From positions 12,482,013 through 12,546,012 of the forward strand of contig OY365810.1 of assembly GCA_959347315.1 (NCBI GenBank): a stretch of 64,000 bases of DNA, written 5' to 3'. Positions within the stretch are counted from its first letter, which is position 1; each line of letters opens with the position of its first letter. The notes beneath the pieces are model-generated. The model had not been told where the DNA came from. It ran no database searches and saw only the letters and a list, made by a program, of their open reading frames with translations. Shown in pieces: positions 23,083 to 35,100 of this stretch. Origin of the DNA: Bimastos eiseni (lineage: Eukaryota; Annelida; Clitellata; Crassiclitellata; Lumbricidae). Position numbers and translations under genes: made by a program.

Positions 23083-24559
23083 AGGAGACGATGTGAAAGA
23101 GTTAAGAGAAATGGACATGAGCCAATTTCAGTTAAAACCAATTTAAATAGTCTTGCATTTAAGGATCTGGCAGTAACGGTCTGGCTTATTTAGTAAAGTG
23201 TGGTTCTATATTGCATCTGATGTTGTTAATGCTTGCCCAGAAAGCACACTGACAATACATTATTCATCATTATTGCTCTAGAAATTATGATGTCAGTTAC
23301 TTAAAAACTTTGATATGAAAAGGACTCCTGACGTCTGTGGTTTCTAGCGGCCGTTTTGCTTTTCAGTTCAGGTCCGAGGAAAATGTAAGCACATTGAAGA
23401 GTGAATTTAGACAAAATCAATAGCTGTATCATGTGGCAGATTGACGCATTGTTGCAAAAGCATCATGTATATTACCAGGTGTCTGTCTACGAAGTCTGAA
23501 TAGGTGTGAGGAGAAATGAGCTGACATTGTCTTGAATATTTATGTGTGCTGTAGACAGTAGTTACAAAAATATGGAGCAACATGATGCTTTATTTTGAAT
23601 GTGAGTGATAAACTAGAAGCTTCTAGTATAACATCATGTTTTGACCTATTTGGCTTTTGTATGTTGTTGCCAAATGTTTAACGCCTGATCATGGACAAGT
23701 GTCTTAACAACCACAAATTTATTTACCAATTGAATTTGTTACAATCAGTTATCAAAATATCCTGTGGCTATTTTTCTGGTGATACGAAAAATGTAGGCTT
23801 GATTTACTAATGTACATTTTCTCAAACAAAACTACATGCTAATCATTCATTGATTTAGTGCATTAGAAAACTTGCTACTGGTCATTTGAGTTTAAAACCA
23901 TTGCATTTGGTACTGTAAATTGCGTCGGCTATGTTCATGACGCATTTGCTTTCAATGTATTTATGGTGCATAAACGATGAGCTAGAAGTAATTCTAAATG
24001 TTAAATGTTTGCCGTTTTGAAATTTGAATGTATGGTAGACTTGGTGGTAAATAAGAAGGATGTTATGTAAATGTACTGACTATAACATGGCAACATGAAG
24101 TTGCAGAGTAAAAGATAACAAAATTTGCTTGGTGAATGGCTGAAAGTTATCGATGTACCTCTACAGTTTATATAGAATTTTCTGTTTTTTTATGAAGTAA
24201 TTCTAAGGCGTGCAAATGGTTTGCAGTAAATTCACAATTTTGTAAACAAATTCTTTATTATTCATGCATTCCACAGTTGCATTTACAGAGAGCAATGCTG
24301 AAACATCTGTGAAATATTCTACAATTTACTCTGTCGAGCTACTTATCTTACAAGGACCTGAGAATTGCACATCTGTTTCTGAATGGAGATAACACACAAT
24401 GGTTGATTTTGGCTTTAGTGTGATCTTTTGATAATTTTATTGGCTGTTTGTTTGTAGTCTTTGCTGTCACAACAAGTCTTCAATAAAATACATTTAACTT
24501 TATGGATTAATGTTTCTATAGGCTCGGCATATTCGTTTGTCTGAAAGCTTTTATTCTTT

Positions 24560-24860
24560 TTTTGCGTTAAAGATTTCACTTCGTAGGCAGGGAATTTCTA
24601 GATGATGTTCTGAGGGAGGCCATTCCAAATGGTCTGACCAACCACTGAAAAAGCCTGATGAGCACAGCATCATTGAGGTATGATCAAAAGGGACAGCCGA
24701 ATCCCCATGGGTTGCAGAGCAGAGTAGCCGTCGGTCGCAAGCGGCATCAATGGGAGAGCACAGCTCAAGGAAACAAAGCGGTGCTATGCCGCGGAGGCAT
24801 CACCAAACAAAAGCAGAAATCCTGAACAGAATGTCGAGCCCTGGTGCAGCACCAAAAACT
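24560..24860 (-). repeat. LINE-derived repeat remnant
   Basis: On the - strand the segment translates in pieces to the AFSVVGQTIWNGLP-type motif near the C-terminus of L2/CR1-like reverse transcriptase ORFs, with stops. It lies after the ARL6IP1 3' UTR. Confidence 0.45.
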
Positions 24861-25243
24861 ATCATCACTGTTCAGCCACACATAGAGGCTGCACAAAGAC
24901 AGAAGTCGTACAACATGACTTGATGTTTAATATCATGCATGACAACTTACATAATCCTATCACTTTGCCCAGGATTGAACATGTTGATATTGATTTTTCT
25001 AGCACATAAACAGGTTGATTAGTTACATTTATGGCACAGGAGCACATAAAACTATCCAAAGCATGCAGAGATTCATAATTTTCCAACACTGTCACTCAGC
25101 ACCATAGTAAGATAAAGACTGAACAAAACCAAAGTAATTGAAAATGGAGTTGATTTTTAATAGTTAAAGATACAGATTAAGTTTGTCTCAGTCTGTCTTC
25201 ACCAGGTGAAACTGGAAAAGTTCAGAAATATTTCATTTTCAGT

Positions 25244-25588
25244 TTAATCTTCTCGAAAAAGTTTACGCTTTGACATTTTCTGCATCTGTTTGTGTCGAGG
25301 TTTATCGTGACATTCTACAAAAAGTCGGTTGCCACGTTGCACGAAGTAACACGATGGACAACGTCGCTTCAACGCAACCTTCACTTTGTAGGTCTGCACT
25401 GGCAAAAGACTGCACAGACTTGGTGACAGTAACTGACTGCTTGAATTTGTTGCAGTCAAGTTTGCGACTGTACTTGGCCGCAGCTGTAGAAGAGTTGAGA
25501 GTGGACGACTGTGCCATCGCAAACGTAAGGCAGTCTGTTCAATTGCACTGGTGATGATATGGCTTGAAATCCTCCAGATGTGGAACAT
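25244..25588 (-). CDS. MRPL36: mitochondrial ribosomal protein bL36m, 114 aa
   Basis: Large-subunit mitoribosomal protein. The C-terminal half carries the bL36 zinc ribbon with exact family spacing: C77-x2-C80-x12-C93-x5-H99, in KRRCPSC...VECHDKPRHKQ. The first roughly 65 residues are basic/hydroxylated with few acidic residues, as in a mitochondrial targeting sequence. The start is taken as the ATG at 25588, five bases after a good acceptor (gttttcag|gcaag), which implies a non-coding 5' exon upstream on the - strand. The extra upstream codons that read in frame would lie across that acceptor. The C-terminal tail (KMSKRKLFRED) extends beyond the bacterial end. The CDS is a single exon. Confidence 0.93.
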   Translation of the reverse strand: MFHIWRISSHIITSAIEQTALRLRWHSRPLSTLLQLRPSTVANLTATNSSSQLLSPSLCSLLPVQTYKVKVALKRRCPSCYFVQRGNRLFVECHDKPRHKQMQKMSKRKLFRED

Positions 25589-26149
25589 CTTGCCTGAAAA
25601 CAATTCAAATCCTAGTTTACAACAAATGTCATAACTGCAATAAAGAGCCTGCAGAGCCAGAATTATGTGACACAGCGCCCTTGAAAATCAACCTGCACTC
25701 TATAAAGAGAAATTAGTACAGCGGCCATTATTGTATTGAGATCTAGGTGACCATGGAGTTCTGGAAAAGTAAGTTATTTGGTGCTTCAACTCACAGTGGC
25801 TGAGCCATGTCCTTTCCCTTTTGATTTAGAGGGGCATGCCTAGATTTTAACATAAAAATAGGTATGATGAGGGTTATCCATAGCAGCTGGTAAAATATTA
25901 CTCTAATAATATTGGTAAAGACGAGGTAAGTCAACCCTCTCTCACAAGTATATAAATGTTAAATAGAACAAGTTGCAAAGAAGCCGGTACAAGAATAACA
26001 GACGGGACGATCAGGACCGACTGTAAAAAGTGAATGACAAGTAGGATGTTAGACACACGATTGTTCTAGTATTTGCCAATTTCAACAGCACTCTGAACTG
26101 AGATTATAACTTGAAACCAATTGTAAAAGAACACTACAAGCAGTGTTAT

Positions 26150-26328
26150 CAATTGTGGTCACCAAGCCAAAGGTGCTAAGACTCTAGGTCAAAGCTATAT
26201 CAATACAATTAGGCATTTAAAACACGCTCTGACAAGACAAGTCTTGCACAAAAGCGCACTGTGCTGCATTCTTAGTCATGGATCAGGTAGAAAAGGTAGG
26301 TCTTCAGTTTTGTTTTGAATAATGTAAC
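26150..26328 (-). mobile_element. LINE 3' end, part split off by an insertion
   Basis: On the - strand this reads LFKTKLKTYLFYLIHD, then stops: the C-terminal tail of the same LINE ORF that ends abruptly at 27200. The two pieces rejoin if the element at 26329-27191 is removed. Confidence 0.75.
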
Positions 26329-27191
26329 CAGGGTTGTGGTCTCGAGACCGTGGTCTTGGTCTCGAGACCAGAAAACTGCGGTCTTGGTCTCGAATGCATC
26401 GGTCTTGGTCTTGGACCATCGGTCTTGGACCATCGGTCTTGGACCATCGGTCTTGGACCATCGGTCTTGGACCATCGGTCTTGGTCTCGACTGTGTCGGT
26501 CTTGGTCTTAAAGGAACGGTCTTGGGGGATTGGTCTCCGTCTTAGGTTAGCATTCTTGGTCAATTGCCATATCAGAGCAATTTCTTTGATATTTTTCGGT
26601 TATTTCCGATTATTACAGACACCGGATATTTAGGCTTTACTCCCTTGTTATGATTTATGACGTGCTGACCATCTATATATACATGTTGCTATGGGCAAAA
26701 AATGCATTTGCAACTGAACCAGCCATTTCAATATTTGCTTTCACAAATGTCAAGGTTTTGGAACAATCTAATAATTATAGGGTCGGCCACGTGTAGTCAC
26801 CTACAATTCCGAGTACAAGTAGGCCTGCACCATTCAAACTGAACTTTAATCTACTTGTTCAGATGTCTTATTTAGAACCTATCGTATACTGTAAGTAATT
26901 TATAGTGTGCTATTTTCAGGCCGAAGCCAAGGGCCGCTCCCCCAAAAGTTCAGACTAGCCGGTAAAACTGTTTTCTGGACCATTATTAAGATTAGTATTC
27001 TTCAGCAATAACATTAATGTTTTAAGCATGTCATTTCGTTTTAGCGTCTTAATAAATTGAATTGTTTATAAAAAAAGAGTATTGGTCTTGGTCCTGGACC
27101 ACCCGGTCTTGGTCTCAGACCACCCGGTCTTGGTCTTGGACCTCTCGGTCTTGGTCTCGGTCTTGAGGTTTTGGTCTCGTGCCCAACACTG
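26329..27191. mobile_element. hAT-like GTCTCG family, copy 3 (863 bp), inserted in a LINE
   Basis: Ends CAGGGTTGTGGTCTCGAG and CTCGTGCCCAACACTG. A perfect 8-bp duplication AATGTAAC flanks it (26321-26328, 27192-27199). The left end contains five tandem 14-bp units GGTCTTGGACCATC (26407-26476). The middle (about 26570-27060) is unique-looking and non-coding. It belongs to a subfamily whose termini differ from the copies at 1767, 9423 and 36552. Confidence 0.9.
26407..26476. repeat. 14-bp tandem repeat, 5 units
   Basis: Five perfect head-to-tail copies of GGTCTTGGACCATC inside the left arm of the hAT-like element. Apparent PRPMVQDRWSKTDG ORFs are its translation. Confidence 0.95.
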
Positions 27192-27900
27192 AATGTAACG
27201 GATGTGGCTTGACGGACTACAGTTGGGAGACTATTCCATTCTGTGGGTCCTGCGACAGAGAATGCACGGTTCCCAAACTTCTTGTTGGTGCGAGGTATGA
27301 TAAAGTCCCCCTGCGCAGACGAACGGAGTCCTCTTGAGGGAAAGGCAGAGCATGATGCGACCATGGACGTCATGTACGAGGTGGAGGTTCCCCTATGAAT
27401 GTGGTACTTGAGAAAGGATATTTTCAAAGCAATGCGGACAAGGATGGGGAGCCAGTGTAGCTGTTGTAGGGATGGTGTGATGTGGTCGCAAGGAGCAAGA
27501 CCTTTTAGAGTGTAGGACTGATGATAGGGGCTGTAGTGTTGATGCAGGAAGCCCAGAGACGGTGGAGTTGTAATAGTCTAGGCGAGAAATGACGAGAGCA
27601 TGGATGAGGATACGGAGGCAGTTCTCGTTCAGGCAGCGTTTCACTTGGCGAATCCGACGGAGGTGGAAGAAGCATGCTCTAGCGGTGGTGGATATGTGGT
27701 GAGTCATGTTCAGCTTACTGTCCAGAAATACACCGAGGTCGCGATCCATCACATCGTATCCTTAGATTTATATATTGCCTCTCACATAATAACTATTCGG
27801 CACGGAAACCCCGGGGAAGACGCCTTTAAAAAGTGACAGACCGATGGAGAGAAGCTTAGCCTTTAGTGATGGGGAATAGAAGGTCATTCCAGGTAGATGG
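27192..27900 (-). mobile_element. 5'-truncated L2/CR1-like LINE, RT C-terminal region
   Basis: On the - strand two frames give DRDLGVFLDSKLNMTHHIST...LVISRLDYYNSTVSGLP and then [20 protein letters not shown], the region after the RT catalytic core in L2/CR1-like elements. It is frameshifted, so non-functional. Interrupted at 27191/27192 by the hAT-like element; it continues at 26328. Confidence 0.78.
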
Positions 27901-29020
27901 ACCCACAAATAATGACTGTCACAGGCTCCGTAATGTAAGTGCGTGCTAATAAATATTAGCGTAACATCAATAACCTTTTCGCATATATATATCAAGCGAT
28001 GATGCACGTTAATAAATCAACTGAATATTCGCCACATTTAAAAAACTGAAACAAAATAAAACTTCTATTGCAAGCAAGGAATTGGAAGTCCGTCAACAGA
28101 AAGTACTCATTTCTACAGACAAAAATATAATAAATGATGATACTTCATATAGCGCAATAACTTGAGAATTCACATTATTACGTTGGAGAAATTCTAATAA
28201 AAATTGTTTTAGCGTGTTAGTAGTATTTAGCGTTCAGATATATACCATTGTTTTAAACCTAGACTGTAGAAGAGTTGCTGTACTCGAGTGCTCACAAAGC
28301 ATTATCTATTGGTTAGCTTGGAAATATATAATAGCTCTCGGCATATTGAGTATTGGCACCACACAAGTCAGACGTCTTCAAACAAAAATATTCATAATGA
28401 TCTCGTTCATGTCATCAACAAAATCCTCAGACACAACCCCATCACTCGGATCCTGTCTTCAAATCCCTCGAATTAAAATACCTGAACGAATGCAACCGGG
28501 TTACAATATTATTTTCAAAGTCACGTCTATCTGTCAGTTTCTGACTCGAGTCACTCGTCGCACTACTCTGTAAGCTTGTGGTCTCCGCCAGGCCTGGTGT
28601 TTATCAGTAGAAAGTTTACGAATAAGCCATCATGCGCAAAATGGATTTCATAATTACATCTCAGAAACATCATGTTCTCGAGACAAAATTTTGGTTGCAT
28701 ACGAAAAATTTTTTTAAAGGAAGTTAATGGCTTCAAGAAATTGACAAGACTGGGCCACAACCTAGAATTAGACGTCGAAGGCAGTCAATGCGTTTAAGAA
28801 CTTGTGAGCTTGACTTGAATAATTGTATAGTTGATTGATGCATTGTAAAAACCAAAATTAATAAGGATGTGTCAGAGTTTTATCTTGAAGTAACACAACA
28901 GTCAATGTTGTCATTCACTTTTTAAAAGTCTAATTTCAACGGACCTTCTTGTGCTAATTGAATTAAATGACAGGAACAACATTTTCGACCAAAATGGGCA
29001 ATATCGTGAGGTTCTTTTAA

Positions 29021-29134
29021 TATGGCGCTTATTAGTTACCGTGTTTGGTTACCCAGATGTGATGTAACTTATCTATGGTTTTTCTCGCGCACTAATGAGC
29101 GGGAGATACTAAAACCTAATGTAAAGTTGATAAA
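29021..29134 (+). promoter_or_regulatory. LIG1 proximal promoter with candidate E2F-like sites
   Basis: TTTCTCGCGC (29081-29090) and TATGGCGCTT (29021-29030) resemble, imperfectly, the TTTSSCGC E2F consensus, and lie 45 and 105 bp before the LIG1 ATG. E2F control of replication genes is established in animals; use of these sites here is inference. Confidence 0.3.
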
Positions 29135-29154
29135 ATGTCACAAAAGTCGATTAC
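29135..29154 (+). CDS. LIG1: LIG1 first coding exon (20 nt), half of the PIP box
   Basis: ATG TCA CAA AAG TCG ATT AC then donor GTCAGT encodes MSQKSI plus two bases of the next codon. Joined to the acceptor at 30929 it gives [14 protein letters not shown], with Q3, I6, F9 and F10 in PIP-box positions. The exon is too short for ORF searches and was found by looking for a Q-x-x-I start in the right phase (2). Confidence 0.85.
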
Positions 29155-32100
29155 GTCAGTATTAGCTATTCAGTTTTAAACACTGCTCTTATAAGTTAAA
29201 TAGTGATGTATTATGTCAGTTTTGAGTTCGAAACAGTTTTATGATTGTACTGCACGTCACCACCCGCGGGCCACCGTGAAGCGTTTCAATGTGCAAATTA
29301 TGACGCCCTTATAACTATTCACTCGAAATGGATTAACGTGTTCTTACTGCTTGAACCTCTTAGGGTTAAATGATCAGTATCCGTTTCATCGTGGACACGG
29401 TCATCTCGATCTTACGTTGGGACGATAATACAAGTCTCATCCAACCCGCTTGATTCCTATATTCAGCGCACCCTTCTTTTCATCACCTCTTTCCAACCAA
29501 ACTGATCTCCCATTCCTTTGCCATTCCATTACCTCCCAATGGAAATTTCCATAATCCGGCCAAAATTAAGACCAATAGCCCCTCAGAATGCTGACTTCTC
29601 CCAATCTCCATCCTCCCTTTTCTTTCCAGACTAGTCGAGAAACAAATAGTTTTAAAGATTTATTTACACTCCCCTTACTCAGCCTCCTCTTCAATCCATC
29701 AATTTTCTGTCAGACCAACTGGATCCGCCTCAGCAGGCACAATAGATGTCATACACCATATGCAACTCCTAAAAGCCAATGAATATGTCTCAATAATTCC
29801 TCTTGACTTCTACATAGCATTTGACTCTTTTAAATATTATTTCCCTTTGTGACAAAATCTCTGCTCTTGATATCCCAGATCAAGTCTATAACTGGCATAT
29901 TGAACGCTCGCACCTCACTATATTCAAATTTATTTCCATCAATTCTAGCATAGTTCAAGGCTCTGTTTTTGGAGCCACAAACTTCTCCAGACCTAAACCA
30001 TTCTTAGCCCCTTAATCTCATGTTCAAACTTGCAGGCATAGCTTACCCTCTTACCGGATCTTCTTGAGCTCTTCTTTACTATCTAATCTGAACTGCTTTC
30101 AGTCTCGAACTGGGATTCTGCTAATAACCTTAGATAGCTGGAAATGTAAAGAAATGATTATTTTCTGCGCTTGACATCAATTACCCTTTCCCCTCAAATA
30201 ACTAGCATAATCTGAGTTTTAAACTTAAAAAATGCTGTGTGTCTTCCCTCAAGATAACCCCCTCAATCTCACAACTCACATAGACCACTTCACAACAACT
30301 TGCTCCTCCTCTTTTAATGCTCTCAAAGAATTCAATATTTTGGATGGAAAACTCGAATATTTGTGAAATATATAAAATACTTTTCAAGATATCGGTTATG
30401 TCTGCAAAGTCAGTGGGGTCACGAAGCTTTGAGATGCCCACTCCAGTTTGATTGGCCTTTCAAATTTATTCCATTTTCATGCCAAACACTTATACATCAC
30501 AAACAGAGCTCTGCAGTCTGCAAGTATATATAAGTATTCTCAAAATGCATGTGGTTCATAAAGAAACATAAGGGTTGAGTTCAGCCAATGCCTCCCACTC
30601 AACCATCAACGAATTGGATGAAATTTTAACCATGTGTTGCAAAATATATTGGATGGATAACTAAAAAAAAATATAAAAAATTTATCAAGATATTGTAGAT
30701 GCCATGCCTCCATCCATTCTGAAGGCAGTGTGGGGTCACAAAGCAATTAGATGTCCACTTTTTTAAAATTGTACCTGTAATTAAAATACAATCATATAAT
30801 TTGATGTAACAGCTCTAGCATGTCTAATTCCATTACCATAAGCACTTATGGTTCCAATTTGAACCATATATTGATGTAAACATTTGATAAACTGTCAATT
30901 AGATTCAGTATTGTTTTGTGTTTTTTAGTTCCTTTTTCACTTCTCCAAAATCCAAAAAGTTGCCCTTAGGAACAAAGAGTGATGATGATATTAAAGAGAA
31001 AACTGCAATTGAATCAGTAGCTAGCCCAGTGAAAGAAGTCAACAGAAAGAGAAGAAAGGTTATGATCGAGAGTGATGATGACGATGACAATGAAGAGAGC
31101 AAGAAGAATGATAGCAATGCTGTTGTGGATGAAGCAGTAAAAGAAAATGGTGACGCAAACATGCCAGAGTTAGATACTGGGCAAAAAAAAATTATTTGTA
31201 ATATGGACGGTGTTGAACATTCTAAGAAAATGGAAGTTTCAGTGGTCAATCAGGCTGAAATATCAGAGGCCAATCTGACTGAAGTTTCAGAGGCCAATCA
31301 GACAGAAATTTTAATGCAATGTCCTGCAGATGATGTCATCCCTATACATGGCATTCCTCTGAGGACAACTGGTGAGCCTATTTTTGCTTATCATTGTGTA
31401 ATTCTTACATAATATCAAATATATTTGTATTATCTTTAAAAGCTTTAGTCTGCAAGTATGTATATTAAAGTTTATTCAAATTTGTCTATTACTGGAAAAA
31501 ATTGTGTGCAACAATGATGTGTTCCGAGGTTAATAATGTGGATTATTCTTATCAGTTTTCATAGTCAATAAAGCGACTCAGGCTACCCTGTCTTTTTAAA
31601 GTCTTCAGTTAAGCTTTATCGCCTGTTGATTGATTTAATTGATGAAAGTCTAAAAATTGGGCTCAAGCTGTTAAGTACTGAATATGTTTGAGTCTAATTT
31701 CGGTATGTCTGTGTAGCTCGGAAGCACATGATGAAGGGGAAGCGAAAAGGTAATGAGGATGACGTTGAATCGTCAAAACGGTGTCCAACAAAGAAACAAA
31801 AATGCTTGGATGCAGATGAAAAGGGGTCAGACAGTAATCCAGTGCTATCATCTCCTGTTAAGGAGGCTCGAAATGAGAAAGGTTTACAGAAAGTCTTGGA
31901 TGAGGTCGTTGAGAGCAATGACATGGAAGTTGATGCTTCTGAGGACGGTCTGTTGAAGAACGGGGTTGTTGTGAATCAAGACAATGCTGTCAGAGATGCG
32001 CCAATGACTTCAGATGCGCTTCCATCAACAGAGAGTGAAAACATGGAGTTCTGTAGTGACTCAGTACAAAATATAAAACGCAAATTAAAGGTTGAACAGA

Positions 32101-35100
32101 TGGAGGACACTGAATTGAAAGAGTCAAGTGGTAAGTTTATATTTATTTTAAATGAGTTAACCCTTAAATAGTGAGTGTACGCTAGAGTGTGCTACGTGTT
32201 GATATGAGTGCACACTAGTGTACTAATGGTATACTATTATAATTAGTCTGTTGACCTATTAAATGCATTATTTTTTTTAACTTTCCTTTATTTAAACTAT
32301 AGTAATATAATTAAGCACTTATATATAATTGAAAGATATTTTTAGAAAGGGAACTTAATTGAATTTGTCAAAAGTCAATCCGGACATTTGAATCTACGCA
32401 TACCTAAGATGGTAACGCTTGTGCAGAATTGATGAGGAAATTAAACTCACCTTTTGTTTTGAGGAATTAGATTCAAATGATGACAGTTTTGAAGAATTTA
32501 GCAATTAAAATTTGTCTAATATATCCAATGATGATGCTAATGATTTGCTAAAGGAATTAGCTTGAAAGGCTCAATTTTTTGTCTCATTCTGTATGGATGG
32601 AAGATAAACTGATAACGGATGATATCTACATTATGTCTGTAGGTCAAGAACTGACTCCGATATCACTAGTTCGAAATTGCTGTATTGTCCAGATGCTATA
32701 AAATTGCTCATCGTCGGACCCTAAAAAAACTGAAGTTTTATAACAGAATATTATTTTATTAAGTAGAATTGATGGATATGCAAACTGTTTTGCAACTTTA
32801 GTTGAGCAGAAGCGGAAAAATGAAGAATTAGAAAAAGAGGTTAAAGTTCACAGTTTCTTTGGTTTATTTGGTAAGTTTAATTTTTATAAGTTTAATTTTT
32901 ATAATTATTTACTTTTTAACATTGTTATGAATCTTATGAGTTATGTGAAGGTATAAACATTAACATAATTATCAAATCCTTCCAGATGATTGAGAACCTG
33001 TGCTGTATTGTAATATAGTTTAGGATGCAGTAAAACTGTTTGGTTTTACCAGGGACGTGTGGGAGCATTTCTAAAGGCTGCATTTGGACTCTGTCTACTT
33101 CTGCTGCATTTCTGTTGACCATTGAATACTATTCTACTACTCTATAATGTTTTGTTTTGTTGAGATTGGAACAGTTCTGATTAATTTCTCTTCAAGTGGT
33201 GTTATATAGACATGCAATTGCAATCTTGAAGAGACACTATGTAAGCTCACTTAATGTGTGAATAATTGCCACATCTTACAGAGTATAAACAGATTCCTGA
33301 TTATGTCCTATTTTCCAAGCACCCAGGAAACCAGGACTGAAGAACCAGTCGACTGACAAGCCTTCAACAGCGAATAAGGAGAAGAAAAAGACTGGAAATG
33401 AGGAGAAGGAGCCAAAGGTTGAAGTTAAGAGCGAGGCGAAAGAAGAGGCGGACGATAACGACGACAAGTGATTATTTTTCTCATTAAATTACTTCCTTAG
33501 CCTGCACATCACAATCCTTATCATGTTGAAAGGCACGCCTGATCTATCATCCAACAATTGTGGATTATTTATTTTTTATTTCTTAACTTTGGATAGATAG
33601 CAGTATCAAATTCAGTCATACAAGCCTCTTTCTGCTGTCTCTTCCTGTCATTTCTGGTCTGCAGATCAACTTTATATCCTAGTTCTTTTGGCAAAGGTGC
33701 TATGACTCAACACCGGGTCTTTATAATCATGTGCTCTTCTATGTGGATTGACCTAAACCCACAATCCATTGTAAGATTTTAGTTTAGTCCCACCGTCATC
33801 CCACCCTTCATCCCTTTGTTGTCTGAAGATTTTCTTATTTCCTCAGGACTGTCATGCTGAGAATGCCTCTGAATAACTAGCACTGTGAGAAGTGCTATAT
33901 ACCGACATTGTGCATAAGCCGAACCTCTCCGCCGAAAGACAGAAGATGTCAAGCTATACCTCTCGATTTATCACTCATTTTTGATTTTATGGGTTCGACT
34001 TATATTCGAGCCGTCAATTTTGGACGCTATTTTTGTCCAAAAATTGCACTTCGACTTATACTTGAATCGACTTATGGTCGAATATATACGGTAATAAGCA
34101 CAGTAAATAATAAATGATTGAGTAATTGAATTACTGCCACAATTATTGCTTGTAAATTTGTCAATTTTTGAATCAATAATTGTCTGTAACTGAATTATTG
34201 GCATAAACCTTTCAAAATTGAGGCACTGGTTTTTTTATGTTTTTTTGTGTATTTTACACAGCAGATTTACAAACGGTTAAACAATTGTGCTGAGTTCTGT
34301 CTTCTAGTTTGAAATAAGACCTGAAGGAACACTGAAGTAAGGCTGTTCTTGTGTCTTTCTTTTTGTAGAGCTGAGACAAAGAAAAAGAAATTGACCGAAG
34401 ATACGTCCTATGATCCATCAAAATCCAAATATCGTCCGATTAGAGATGCTTGTTGGAGCAAATCACAAACGTGAGTGTGAATTCAGCATGGCTATGAAGA
34501 ATGGACAATGTATGAGTCTGGTTGGGCGTTAAAGTCACGAGGCACTCAGAAATATCGATTGTAATCAATATTTTTATCTGATCAGTTACTTTAAGTCTGA
34601 GTCATAAAAATATTATGTCAATCCATTCTTCACTCATTTCCACTGTTATTAACAAGAACAAATCTTGGAATCTCTCCATTATTGTAAATAAAATAGAATC
34701 TCGGTACCTATTGCTATTGTGAACTGTGTGTTTGACACGGTGACTACTTGGTTATAGCACCCGCCTTGTAATGCTGAGTGTATGGGTTTGAGACCCTGCT
34801 GAGATGTTCACTGTGTAGTTACATTTGCTCAGCTGCTTGGATTCTCTGGTGATATTGTTCTTTGTGGTGGTAGTAGTTGCATTGGTATACTTTGCTCAAC
34901 AAAAATGACAACGGTAAAAATACAAGTCATTGTTTAAAATACAACAAAATTACTTTAAAGAGGAGGAGGAACAGTTCTTAAAGATATGCAAACACTCTTG
35001 TTACAAGGATTAAATAGGAGGAAGAAATACCAGAACAAGGCAAAATATCGACAGTGCAACAGAAAAGAAGATCAACAAGACTACAAAAATTACATGAGCG

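Noticed and set aside
26276..26563. Repetitive PRPMVQDRWSKT-type protein on the - strand
   Set aside because: It is a translation of the 14-bp tandem repeat inside the hAT-like element, not a gene.
28214..28573. 119-aa + strand ORF upstream of LIG1
   Set aside because: No family motifs and no splice context tying it to LIG1; likely chance ORF.
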